This document shows positions 1 to 9,791 of a DNA stretch of 24,017 nucleotides, piece by piece. The DNA is from JACVRW01 sp035705985. GTDB lineage: Bacteria; Actinomycetota; Thermoleophilia; Solirubrobacterales; Thermoleophilaceae. The notes under the pieces were generated by a model. It saw only the letters and a list, made by a program, of their open reading frames with translations, was not told the origin of the DNA and did not search any database. Within the stretch, counting starts at the first letter, position 1. The number at the start of each line of letters is the position of its first letter. The stretch covers positions 1 through 24,017 of the forward strand of contig DASSVP010000218.1 in NCBI GenBank assembly GCA_035705985.1. The letters are read 5' to 3'. The position numbers and the translations under genes were made by a program.

Positions 1-402
1 CTCTTCTATGACGCCGGACACTCGATCACGGAATGTCAGGAGCAATTCGGCTTCGCGCGCAAGACGTTCATGGACGCTGCCGCGAGGGGCGTCATCACGC
101 CTCGCCCTCAGTGCGCGCCGATCGAGCTCTATCTCGTCCGCGGACGCAACACGAACCGCACACACCTGAAGCGGCGTCTGCTCGCGGCGGGCATGAAGCG
201 GAACGTCTGCGAGGAATGCGGCCTCCGGGAGTGGCGGGGGCGGCCGTTGTCCATGGCGCTTCATCACGTCAACGGGGATGGATTCGACAACCGGCTCGAA
301 AACCTCCGCCTGCTGTGCCCGAACTGCCATGCGCAGACCGAGAACTTCTCCGGGCGCAACCGGGGTCGGCCTGGGGAGGGGCCGCGGCTGGAGGCGGTCT
401 AG
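1..402 (+). CDS. HNH endonuclease with N-terminal HTH-like segment (5' partial)
   Basis: The reading frame is open from the first base, so the start lies outside the window; 133 residues are visible. The N-terminal part (about residues 1-30) looks like a helix-turn-helix of the kind found in small homing-type endonucleases. Residues 70-115 form a zinc-stabilised HNH nuclease: CEEC at 70-73, the catalytic HH at 88-89, N97, and CPNCH at 106-110. Proteins of this type nick or cut DNA and are often free-standing or phage-derived, but no phage genes are visible here. The gene ends two bases before the stop of the convergent ABC exporter gene, leaving no room for a separate terminator. The family assignment is firm; the target and role are unknown. 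Confidence 0.82.
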   Translation, partial: LFYDAGHSITECQEQFGFARKTFMDAAARGVITPRPQCAPIELYLVRGRNTNRTHLKRRLLAAGMKRNVCEECGLREWRGRPLSMALHHVNGDGFDNRLENLRLLCPNCHAQTENFSGRNRGRPGEGPRLEAV

Positions 403-404
403 GT

Positions 405-2144
405 CTAGGCCGCTGACTGGGCGGCCCAGTCGCGGTACAGGCGCGCGTAGGCGCCGTTCGCGTCGAGCAGCTCCTCGTGGGTGCCCTGCTCGGCGATCCG
501 GCCGTGGTCCAGCACGACGATCCGGCCGGCGTTGCGGATGGTCGAGAGCCGGTGCGCGATCACTATCGCCGTGCGCCCGGCAAGCCGGCGGCGCAGGCCA
601 TGCTCGATCTGCGCCTCGGTGCGCACGTCCACATTCGACGTCGCCTCGTCGAGGATCAGAATGCGCGGGTCGGCGGCCGCGGCGCGTGCGAACGCCACAA
701 GCTGGCGCTGGCCGGCGGACAGGTGGCCGCCGCGCTCGCCCACCTCAGTGTCGTAGCCCTCGGGCAGTCGCTCGATGAACTCGTGCGCGCCGACCGCCTG
801 GGCCGCTGCGATCACATCCTCGTCGGTTCCGTCCGGCCGGCCGAACGCGATGTTGTCGCGGATCGTGCCCGAGAACAGGAAGCTCTCCTGCGGCACGATC
901 CCCAGCTGCGAGCGCAGCGAAAGCTCGGTGACGTCGCGCAGGTCGTGCCCGTCGATCAGCACGCGGCCCTCGTCCGGGTCGTAGAACCGCGCAACCAGCT
1001 TCGCGAGCGTCGACTTGCCGGCGCCCGTGGCGCCAACGAGCGCCAGCGTCTGCCCGGGCGGCACGGTGAGCGTGACGCGATCCAAGGCGGGCGCCTCGCC
1101 GCCATACGAGAACGTCACGTCCTCAAAGCGGATCTCGCCGCGCACGCGCGGCAGCTCGATCGCGTCCTCACCGTCGGCGATCTCCGGCTCCTCGTCGAGC
1201 AGCTCGAAGATCTTGTCGAGCGCCGCCATGCCGGCCTGGTAGGTCGTGTAGAGCTGGGACAGCGACTGGATCGGGTCGAAGAAGCTCTGCAGGTAGAAGA
1301 CGAACGTCGCGAGCACGCCGATCGTGACCGCGCCGTCCACCACCTGGTTCCCGCCGTAGAGCAGGATCGCCGCGGTCGCGACAGCTGACAGCAGCTCGAC
1401 CGACGGGAAGTACGCCGCGTTCAGGTAGACCGTCCTCATGTTCGCCTCGCGGTGCTCGTCGTTCAGCTCCGCGAAGCGGGTGCGGTGGCGCGGTTCCTGA
1501 CCGAACGCGCGCACCACGCGCACGCCCGACAGCGTCTCCTGGAGGTACGCGGTGACCTGCGCGATCTTCTCGCGCGTGAGCCGATAGGCGCCGGCCGACG
1601 CCAGCCGGAACGCGACGCTCCCCACGAGCAGCACCGGGAAGGTGAGGAACGTGATCAGCGCGAGCTCCGCGTCCAGCAGCACGAGGATGAGCGCCGTCCC
1701 CACCAGCGTGAGCGTCGCGGAGAACAGCGTGGAGATCCCCTCCGTGACGAGCTGGTCGAGCGCCTGGATGTCGTTCGTGAGCCGCGAGATCAGCACGCCG
1801 GCCCGGTTTCGGGAGTAGAACCCGACCGACAGCCGCTGGAGGTGCTGGAACAGCTCGACGCGCAGGTCCTGGAGCGCTCGCTGCCCGACCCAGTTGATGA
1901 GGTAGGTCTGGAGGTAGGTGGCGCCCCAGTTGATGACTGCCGCCGCCACGAACGCGATCACGATCACCGTGAGCGCGCCCATGTCGGCGCCGCGGATGCC
2001 GTCGTCGATCGCGCGTCCCGCGAGGTACGGCGGCGCGAGCGCGGCGCCAGTGGCGAGCAGCAGCGCGACGAACATCAGAATCACGCGCCCGCGGTACGGG
2101 CGCAGCAGGCTCACCAGGTGCCGAAGCCGGCTCGCGCGGTTCAC
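405..2144 (-). CDS. ABC exporter half-transporter, canonical ATP-site subunit
   Basis: This is a 579-residue fused membrane domain plus ATPase of the MsbA/multidrug exporter type. Residues 15-310 hold the six-helix ABC membrane domain. The nucleotide-binding domain shows Walker A GATGAGKST (371-379), Q-loop Q419, signature LSAGQ (475-479), Walker B ILILDE (495-500) with the catalytic glutamate E500, D-loop SNVD, and switch histidine H531. Its start is a GTG whose first bases overlap the TGA stop of the upstream exporter gene (GTGA), implying translational coupling and a heterodimer. Walker A, Q-loop, Walker B and H-loop are intact, so its own site should hydrolyse ATP, while its signature departs from LSGGQ. 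It probably expels a lipid or hydrophobic compound; the substrate cannot be told. Confidence 0.92.
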   Translation of the reverse strand: MNRASRLRHLVSLLRPYRGRVILMFVALLLATGAALAPPYLAGRAIDDGIRGADMGALTVIVIAFVAAAVINWGATYLQTYLINWVGQRALQDLRVELFQHLQRLSVGFYSRNRAGVLISRLTNDIQALDQLVTEGISTLFSATLTLVGTALILVLLDAELALITFLTFPVLLVGSVAFRLASAGAYRLTREKIAQVTAYLQETLSGVRVVRAFGQEPRHRTRFAELNDEHREANMRTVYLNAAYFPSVELLSAVATAAILLYGGNQVVDGAVTIGVLATFVFYLQSFFDPIQSLSQLYTTYQAGMAALDKIFELLDEEPEIADGEDAIELPRVRGEIRFEDVTFSYGGEAPALDRVTLTVPPGQTLALVGATGAGKSTLAKLVARFYDPDEGRVLIDGHDLRDVTELSLRSQLGIVPQESFLFSGTIRDNIAFGRPDGTDEDVIAAAQAVGAHEFIERLPEGYDTEVGERGGHLSAGQRQLVAFARAAAADPRILILDEATSNVDVRTEAQIEHGLRRRLAGRTAIVIAHRLSTIRNAGRIVVLDHGRIAEQGTHEELLDANGAYARLYRDWAAQSAA

Positions 2145-3907
2145 AGGCCCGCCACCTCCCGGTCCGGGTCGCAGCGCGTGAGGAACACCTGGTCCGGCAG
2201 CCCCTTCTCGGCGATCTCGCGATACAGGGGCGAGCTCCCGAGCAGCTCGTCATGCGTGCCGCGCGCCTCGATCTGGCCGTCCTCGAGCACGACGACCTCG
2301 TCCGCCAGCGCGATCGTCGAGAGGCGGTGCGCGATCACGAAGGTCGTGCGGCCGCGCATCACCTCGGCGAGGGCGTTCTTGATCTGGCTCTCGGTCGTCG
2401 CGTCGACGCTCGAGGTGGCGTCGTCGAGGATGAGAATGCGCGGCTCGGCCAGCAGGGCGCGCGCGATCGCCACGCGCTGGCGCTGACCGCCGCTCAGCGT
2501 GAGCCCGCGCTCACCGACGAGCGTGTCGAGCCCGTCCGGGAGCTCCTCGAGCAGCTCGGCCAGTCCGGCGCGCTCGGCCGCCGCCGTGACGTCCTCGTCG
2601 CTCGCCTCCGGGCGCGCGTAAGCGATGTTGTCGCGCAGGCTCGCCGAGAACAGGAACGCGTCGTCCGAGACCACCGCAACCTCGCGCCGCAGCGAGGCCG
2701 GGTCGAGATCGCGCACGTCTACGCCGTCCACGAGCACCTGGCCCTCGTCCACGTCGTACAGCCGCGGGATCAGCATCACGAGCGTCGTCTTGCCGGAGCC
2801 CGTGGGCCCGACGAGCGCGACGGTGCGCCCGGGCTCGACGTCGAGGTCGACGCCGCGCAGCACCGGTTCGTCGCCCTCGCCGTAGGCGAAGGTCACGTCC
2901 CGCAGCTCGACCCGCCCTCCGCCCGGCGCCAGCGGCCGCGCGCCGGGCGCGGCCACCAGCGTCGGCGCACGGTCCAGCAGCTCGAATACGCGCGCGCCGC
3001 TCGCCACGGCGCGCTGCGCCATGCCGAGCGCCATCCCGAGCCAGCGCATCGGGCCGGTCAGCATCAGGACGTAGCCGTAGAACGCGATGAACTCGCCGAC
3101 GGTGATGTTGCCGTCGATCGCCTGCTTGCCGCCCACCAACAGCAGCGCGGCCAGGCCGAGCTGCGGGAGGAAGCCGATGAACGGCGAGTAGAACGCGCGC
3201 AGGCGGGTGGACACCATCGACTGGTCGAACACCCGCGCCACCGCCTTGCTGAACCGCCGCAGCTGGCGCTGCTCCTGCGCGAACGCCTTCACCACGCGCA
3301 CGCCGCCGATGTTCTCCTCGGCCTCCGCCGTGAGCTCGGCGATCCGCTGCTGGACCTCCTGGGTCGCCGGGCGGTTGCGCTGGCCGTAGCGGAAGGCGAT
3401 CCAGATGACGAACGGGGTGGGGGCGAGCGCCACCGCCGCGAGGCGTGGGTCGAGCGCGAGCATCACCGCGGCCGCGATCACGATCGTGATCGCCGACTGG
3501 AGCAGGAAGATCAGGCCGTAGCCGAGGAAGAAGCGCACCGCCTGGAGATCCACGGTCGCGCGCGACATCAGCTGCCCGGTCTGTTGGCCGTCGAAGAACG
3601 CGAGCTCGAGAGACTGCAGATGTTGGTACATCCGGTTGCGAAGGTCGTACTCGACCCCGAGCGACACGCGGCCGGCGACGACCCGGCGCGAGACGCTGAA
3701 TGCGAGCCGCAGCAGCCCCGCGCCCGCCACGGCGAGCGCCAGCAGCTCGAGGTCGGCGGCGTCGCCACGGATGTCGTCGACCGTTCGGCCGACGAGGTAC
3801 GGGATCAGGACGCTGACGCCCATGGCGGCCGCGGCGAGGACGAAGGAGACGGTGACGCCGCGGCGGTACGGCCGCAGAAAGCCAAGCAAGCGCCAGAAGG
3901 TCCTCAT
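2141..3907 (-). CDS. ABC exporter half-transporter, degenerate ATP-site subunit
   Basis: This 588-residue partner of the downstream exporter gene has a membrane domain at about 12-310 and an ATPase domain with Walker A GPTGSGKTT (367-375), signature LSGGQ (471-475), Walker B ILILDD (491-496) and H527. Two catalytic positions deviate. The Q-loop reads VVSDDAFLF, placing D415 where glutamine is expected, and the general-base glutamate after Walker B is D496. Such changes mark the degenerate half of heterodimeric exporters such as TM287/288 or BmrCD. The ATG at 3907 gives the usual short N-terminus before the first membrane helix. It is the first gene of the two-gene minus-strand operon. A broad multidrug or lipid export role is inferred from family only. 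Confidence 0.92.
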   Translation of the reverse strand: MRTFWRLLGFLRPYRRGVTVSFVLAAAAMGVSVLIPYLVGRTVDDIRGDAADLELLALAVAGAGLLRLAFSVSRRVVAGRVSLGVEYDLRNRMYQHLQSLELAFFDGQQTGQLMSRATVDLQAVRFFLGYGLIFLLQSAITIVIAAAVMLALDPRLAAVALAPTPFVIWIAFRYGQRNRPATQEVQQRIAELTAEAEENIGGVRVVKAFAQEQRQLRRFSKAVARVFDQSMVSTRLRAFYSPFIGFLPQLGLAALLLVGGKQAIDGNITVGEFIAFYGYVLMLTGPMRWLGMALGMAQRAVASGARVFELLDRAPTLVAAPGARPLAPGGGRVELRDVTFAYGEGDEPVLRGVDLDVEPGRTVALVGPTGSGKTTLVMLIPRLYDVDEGQVLVDGVDVRDLDPASLRREVAVVSDDAFLFSASLRDNIAYARPEASDEDVTAAAERAGLAELLEELPDGLDTLVGERGLTLSGGQRQRVAIARALLAEPRILILDDATSSVDATTESQIKNALAEVMRGRTTFVIAHRLSTIALADEVVVLEDGQIEARGTHDELLGSSPLYREIAEKGLPDQVFLTRCDPDREVAGL

Positions 3908-3976
3908 AGCCGTCCAACATTAGAGGCGCGGTTCTGTTTTGCAGGAGCGCCGCGGGGGAAGAAGAAAACCCAGGTG

Positions 3977-4186
3977 ATGGGAAGGAACCCTGCCCCTGTT
4001 CTCGTTCACCGTCTCAGTGCGGCGGAGCAGCGCGTCCTCACCTCCTTCCTCTCGGGCCGGCTGCCGGCCGGCCAGGTGGATGCGGAGCTGGCACGAGCGC
4101 GTGCGCTCGTGGTCGAGGCGGCAGCCGAGAGAGCGGCACCCGCCGCGAGCCCCGCGCCGCAGCCGGTTCCTGCCGTCGCCGCCTAG
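3977..4186 (+). CDS. Small hypothetical protein (69 aa)
   Basis: I do not recognise this protein. The frame from the ATG has high GC at third positions and encodes a soluble helical segment (SAAEQRVLTSFLSGRLPAGQ, then an Ala/Arg/Val-rich helix) and a low-complexity Ala-Pro tail. No membrane segment or cysteine is present. No well-spaced ribosome-binding site is seen; the AGG two bases before the ATG is too close. It is divergent from the ABC exporter pair, with 69 bases between their starts, and convergent with the remnant at 4202. It could be a real small protein or chance coding in GC-rich DNA. Confidence 0.45.
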   Translation: MGRNPAPVLVHRLSAAEQRVLTSFLSGRLPAGQVDAELARARALVVEAAAERAAPAASPAPQPVPAVAA

Positions 4187-4201
4187 GCGAGCCCTGCCCC
4201 T

Positions 4202-4552
4202 CTAGGGCATCCGGTCGCCGCCGGAGACAGGGTCGTCCTGACTCTCGCCGCTGATCACCGCCGAGTCCACCCCTTCGGCGGTCCTCTTGGACGGGATGCT
4301 CTGCTCGGGCTGGCCTGCGAGCTCCTCGGCTGAGGCCGAACCGCCGCGGAGCGTGAACAGTGCGCCGGTGAGCACGGCGGTCGCGGTCCCGGCCAGGGCC
4401 AGGAGGACGCGGTGTTCGGCGCGGGGGAGCTCGTCGCTCACGGCCACGGTGGCCGCGAGGTCGGTCAGGTCCGCCCCCAGCTGGGCCGCCGTCCACAGCC
4501 TCGGTTCGCGGCCGCGCGCGAGGCCGATCGCCGCGGCGATGCCGAGCGGGTA
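4202..4552 (-). pseudogene. 5'-truncated membrane-protein remnant beside the tRNA
   Basis: From just downstream of the tRNA 3' end to a TAG at 4204-4202, this frame has almost pure G/C third positions, as real genes here do. It encodes 116 residues: an amphipathic segment (LGIAAAIGLARG), a region around LGADLTDLAATVA, one clear membrane helix (about residues 48-68, RVLLALAGTATAVLTGALF), and an acidic polar tail. There is no ATG, GTG or TTG near the beginning, and the frame upstream runs meaninglessly through the tRNA. The pattern resembles the C-terminal half of small actinobacterial multi-helix membrane proteins, from memory only, so the N-terminal helices seem to be lost. Alternatively a short protein could start at the GTG at 4441 (79 aa, one helix), but no ribosome-binding site supports that. 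Confidence 0.5.
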
Positions 4553-4554
4553 GG

Positions 4555-4627
4555 TAGCTCCGGGTGGATTCGAACCACCGACCTCACGATTATGAGTCGT
4601 GCGCTCTAACCGCTGAGCTACGGAGCC
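4555..4627 (-). tRNA. tRNA-Met (CAT), probably elongator
   Basis: The minus strand folds into a full 73-base cloverleaf: acceptor GGCTCCG pairing with CGGAGCT, D-arm AGCTC...GAGC, anticodon stem CACGA/TCGTG around loop CTCATAA (anticodon CAT at 4594-4592), and T-arm GGTGG TTCGAAT CCACC. The first acceptor pair is G1-U72 instead of G-C. CCA is not encoded, because CCT follows A73. A CAT anticodon could be initiator Met, elongator Met or lysidine-modified Ile2. The paired 1-72 position argues against initiator. G2-C71, C3-G70 and U4-A69 match elongator Met and differ from the C4-G69 associated with Ile2, so elongator Met is favoured but not proven. Confidence 0.93.
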
Positions 4628-4637
4628 GCGGGCAGCG

Positions 4638-4643
4638 AGTCTA
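4638..4643 (-). promoter_or_regulatory. Possible -10 element of the tRNA gene
   Basis: On the minus strand TAGACT fits the actinobacterial TAnnnT -10 pattern and lies 10 bases before the tRNA 5' end, which would give a leader of only a few bases. No good -35 hexamer is visible at 16-18 bases upstream. Confidence 0.3.
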
Positions 4644-4685
4644 GCCTGAGGCGCCGCGCCCGCTCGCTGAGCGCGATGTGATCGA

Positions 4686-6232
4686 ATGGCCGCGATGCGG
4701 ACGGCGTCGATCGAGCTCACCGGAGATCGTGTCGAGCCCGCGGACGTGGTGGCCGTGGCGCGCGATGGAATGCCGGCGCGGCTCTCGGACGAGGCGCGCG
4801 CCGTCATGGAGGAGAGCGCGGCGGTGGTCGAGCGCCTGGCGAGCTCGGACGAGCCGGTCTACGGCGTCTCCACCGGGTTCGGGTCGCTCGCCGGGACGTG
4901 GATCCCACCGGAGCGGCGCGAGGAGCTCCAGCGCGCGCTGATCCGCTCGCACGCCGCCGGCATGGGTCCGCCGATCGAGCGCGAGGCCGTGCGGGCGATG
5001 ATGTTCCTCCGCGCGCGATCGCTCGCGATGGGCCGCTCCGGCGCGCGCCCGGTGGTCGCCGACACGATGCTCGCGCTGCTCGCCGCCGGGCTCGACCCGG
5101 TCGTGCCCGAGCACGGGTCGCTCGGGGCGAGCGGCGACCTCGCGCCGCTGGCGCACTGCGGCCTCGCGCTGATCGGGGAGGGTGAGGTCTGGACGCCGAC
5201 GGGCGAGCGGGTGCCCGCTGCCGAGGGCCTGGCAGCGGCGTCGATCGACCCGATCACGCTGACGGCGAAGGAGGGCCTCGCGCTCGTCAACGGCACCGAC
5301 GGCATCCTCGGGATGCTGATCCTGGCTCTGCATGACCTGTCCGGACTGCTGAAGGTCGCGGACGTGACGGCTGCGATGTCGACGGAGGCGCTGCTCGGCA
5401 CCGACCGCGCGTTCGCCGCCGACCTCGTGGCCATGCGCCCTCAGCCGGGGCAGGCCGTGAGCGCCGACAACGTCACGCGGCTGCTCGCGGGCTCGGAGAT
5501 TGTGGCGAGCCACCGCCACGACGACCCGCGCGTGCAGGACGCCTACTCGCTCCGCTGCGCCCCGCAGGTGAACGGCGCCGCCCGCGACACCCGCGACCAC
5601 GTGGAGCGGGTGGCCGCCGCCGAGCTCCGCTCGGCGATCGACAACCCGGTCGTCCTGCCCGACGGGCGGGTCGAGTCCTGCGGGAACTTCCACGGGGCGC
5701 CGGTGGCGATGGGCTGCGACTTCCTCGCGATCGCGGCCGCCGAGGTAGGAGCGATCGCCGAGCGGCGCACCGACCGCATGCTCGACCCCGCCCGCTCCTA
5801 CGGCCTCCCGCCCTTCCTGACGGAGGACGCGGGAGTGAACTCCGGGCTGATGCTCGCCCAGTACACACAGGCCGCGATGGTCGCCGAGAACCGCCGCCTC
5901 GCCGTGCCCGCGAGCACGGACTCGCTGCCAACGAGCGCCATGCAGGAGGACCACGTCTCCATGGGCTGGGCCGCGGCGCGCAAGCTCCGCACCGTGGTCG
6001 CGAACCTCGGCCGCATCCTTGCGGTCGAGCTCACCTGCGCCGCCCGGGCGCTCGACCTCCGGGCTCCGCTCGAGCCCGGTGCCGGCACCGCCGCGGCGCG
6101 GGCGGCGGTGCGCTCGGCCGTGCCCGGGCCGGGGCCCGACCGCTGGCTGGCGCCCGAGCTGGCCGAGGCGGAACGGCTTGTGAGCGCCGGTGCGGTGACC
6201 GACGCGGTCGAGGGTGCGATCGGGGCGCTGGG

Positions 6233-6236
<4 letters not shown>
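4686..6236 (+). CDS. hutH: Histidine ammonia-lyase
   Basis: HutH removes ammonia from L-histidine to give urocanate, the first step of histidine breakdown, in the cytosol as a tetramer. The protein has 516 residues, normal for the family. Residues ASG at 148-150 inside GSLGASGDLAPLAH form the self-made MIO electrophile. Y59 in YGVSTGFG is the catalytic tyrosine, NGTD at 202-205 and YSLRCAPQV further on contribute to the active site, and QEDHVSMG carries the conserved Glu. ATG codons at 4686 and 4695 are both possible; neither has a strong ribosome-binding site. It starts 58 bases from the divergent tRNA gene and opens the hut operon; its stop overlaps the hutU start. Confidence 0.97.
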
Positions 6237-7890
<1,654 letters not shown>

Positions 7891-7894
<4 letters not shown>

Positions 7895-8469
7895 GCCGGC
7901 GCGAGATCGTCGAGGTGGGCCACCCGGTCCTGCGCGAGCGTGCGCGCGAGGTCTCGGCGGAGGAGCTGCGCTCGGACGAGGTACAGCGGCTGATCGACGA
8001 CATGGTCGAGACGATGCGCGCGGCGAACGGTGCGGGACTTGCGGCCAACCAGGTGGCGGAGAGGCTCAGGATCGCGGTGGTGGAGGTCCGGCCCGGCAAC
8101 CCGCGTTACCCGTACAAGCCGCCCGTCCCGCTGACCATCGTCGTGAACCCCGTGATCGAGCCGCTCGACGACGAGGTCGAGCGGATCAACGAGGGCTGCC
8201 TGTCCGTTCCCGACCTGCGCGGCGAGGTGCCTCGCCACATGAGCATCCGCCTGCGCTACACGGACCGCGACGGAGAGGGGCACGAGGAGGTCAGGCGCGG
8301 CCTCACCGCCGGCACCTTTCAGCACGAGCTCGACCATCTCGACGGCGTCCTGTTCCTGGACCGGGTCGACGACCCCGCGACGCTGACCAGCTGGGATGCG
8401 TACGAGCGCTTCCACCGCGAGGCCTTCGAGGAGCGCGCCCGAAGCATCGTGGAGCGGATGGGCGCGTGA
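7891..8469 (+). CDS. def: Peptide deformylase-family metallohydrolase inside the hut operon
   Basis: The 192-residue protein has all three deformylase motifs: GAGLAANQ (47-54), EGCLS (101-105, metal ligand C103) and QHELDH (144-149, ligands H145 and H149, catalytic E146). Family members remove formyl from N-terminal formyl-methionine of new proteins, using Fe2+ or Zn2+. An insertion with NPRYPYKPP (70-78) precedes motif 2, as in some second-copy deformylases I remember. The GTG start is fixed by the GTGA overlap with hutU, and its end overlaps the hutF start, so it is an integral hut operon gene. That suggests, without proof, that it may act on N-formylglutamate made by HutF instead of, or as well as, on nascent peptides. 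The fold call is firm; the physiological substrate is open. Confidence 0.9.
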
Positions 8470-9791
8470 CGGCGTACTGGTGCTCGCTGGCCTGGCTCGG
8501 CGGCGAGCGGCCCGAGGCTGCCGTGCTGATCGAGGTCGAGGACGGAGTGATCACCGCCGTGACTCCCGGCGAGGAATCGCCGGCGCGGGACGTGAGCATC
8601 CTCGAGGGCTTGACGATGCCGGGTCTGGCGAACGCCCACTCGCACGCCTTCCAGCGAGCGCTTCGCGGGCGTACCCAGCAGGGGAGGGGTTCGTTCTGGA
8701 CGTGGCGCGAGCAGATGTACGCGCTTGCCGAGCGGCTCGACCCGGAGGGCTACTTCGCGCTCGCGCGCGCGACCTTTGCCGAGATGGCCATGGCGGGCAT
8801 CACCACAGTCGGCGAGTTCCACTACGTCCACCACACGCCGAGCGGGGCGCCCTACGGCGACCCCAACGAGATGGGTCGCGTGCTGCTCGCGGCCGCGCGC
8901 GAGGCCGGGCTGCGAATCACGCTGATCGACAGCTGCTACCTGCACGGCGGGACCGGGGAGCCGCTCACCGACGCGCAGCGCCGCTTCTCCGACGGCAGCG
9001 TCGAGGCGTGGGCGGAGCGCGTCGGCGATCTCGACGAGAACGAGTCGGCGCGCATCGGCGCGGCGATTCACAGCATGCGCGCCGTGCACCCGGAGGCGGC
9101 CGCGACGGTGGCGGCGTGGGCGCACGAGCGCGACCGTCCTCTCCACGCTCACGTCTCGGAACAGCCCGCGGAGAACGAAGCCTGCCTGGAGGCCCATGGA
9201 CGCACGCCGACGGCGCTTCTCGCGGAAGCGGGTGCGCTCGAGGCCAACTTCACGGCTGTCCACGCCACCCACCTGGACGCCGGCGACCTCGCTCTGCTCG
9301 GCGGCGCGGGCGCGTGCTGCTGTGTGTGCCCGACCACGGAGCGCGACCTGGCTGACGGGATCGGCCGCATGCGCCCGCTGGTGGACGCCGGTGCCTCGCT
9401 CGCCGTGGGCAGCGACTCGCATGCCGTGATCGACCTCTTCGAGGAGGCTCGCGCGATCGAGCTCGACGAGCGCCTCGCGAGCGGGGAGCGCGGCCGGCAC
9501 AGCGCCGTCGAGCTGCTCCGAGCGGCCACCGAAGGTGGCCACAGGTCGCTGGGGTGGCCCGAGGCGGGGCGGATCGCCGTCGGCGCCCCCGCGGATCTCG
9601 TGACGGTGGACCTCGACAGCATCCGCATGGCCGGCAGCGAGCCGGAGATCGCTCTGGAGGCGGTCGTCTTCTCGGCCACGGCCGCCGACGTGCGCACGGT
9701 GATCGCGGATGGTGTCGAGATCGTGCGCGACGGCCGTCACGCCATCCGGCCCGATGAGCTTCACAGCGCGGTCATGCGGGTCCTGGGATGA
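8466..9791 (+). CDS. hutF: Formimidoylglutamate deiminase
   Basis: HutF hydrolyses N-formimino-L-glutamate to N-formyl-L-glutamate and ammonia, a zinc amidohydrolase reaction of the five-step hut route. Length is 441 residues. The metal and catalytic residues of the family are present: H58 and H60 in NAHSHAFQR, H229 and E232 in HVSEQ, the HATHL histidines near 266-269, and D317 in GSDSH. The N-terminal WCSLAWL and FWTWREQMY are typical of HutF rather than of guanine deaminase relatives. The GTG start overlaps the deformylase stop, and hutI begins within its stop (ATGA). It implies that formylglutamate is made, so a deformylase or formyl acceptor should exist. Confidence 0.93.
   Translation: MTAYWCSLAWLGGERPEAAVLIEVEDGVITAVTPGEESPARDVSILEGLTMPGLANAHSHAFQRALRGRTQQGRGSFWTWREQMYALAERLDPEGYFALARATFAEMAMAGITTVGEFHYVHHTPSGAPYGDPNEMGRVLLAAAREAGLRITLIDSCYLHGGTGEPLTDAQRRFSDGSVEAWAERVGDLDENESARIGAAIHSMRAVHPEAAATVAAWAHERDRPLHAHVSEQPAENEACLEAHGRTPTALLAEAGALEANFTAVHATHLDAGDLALLGGAGACCCVCPTTERDLADGIGRMRPLVDAGASLAVGSDSHAVIDLFEEARAIELDERLASGERGRHSAVELLRAATEGGHRSLGWPEAGRIAVGAPADLVTVDLDSIRMAGSEPEIALEAVVFSATAADVRTVIADGVEIVRDGRHAIRPDELHSAVMRVLG

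Noticed and set aside
2252..4186. Long plus-strand frame opposite the second exporter gene
   Set aside because: It is antisense to an unmistakable ABC exporter gene, its translation is low-complexity Arg/Glu/His-rich, and only the last 69 codons lie in otherwise empty DNA.
4553..4807. N-terminal half of a minus-strand frame running through the tRNA
   Set aside because: A protein reading through a functional tRNA gene and into the hutH start is not plausible; only the part after the tRNA shows coding bias.
4641..5954. 437-codon minus-strand frame opposite hutH
   Set aside because: Mirror frame of a strongly biased GC-rich gene; the translation is Arg/Gly/His-rich without domains.
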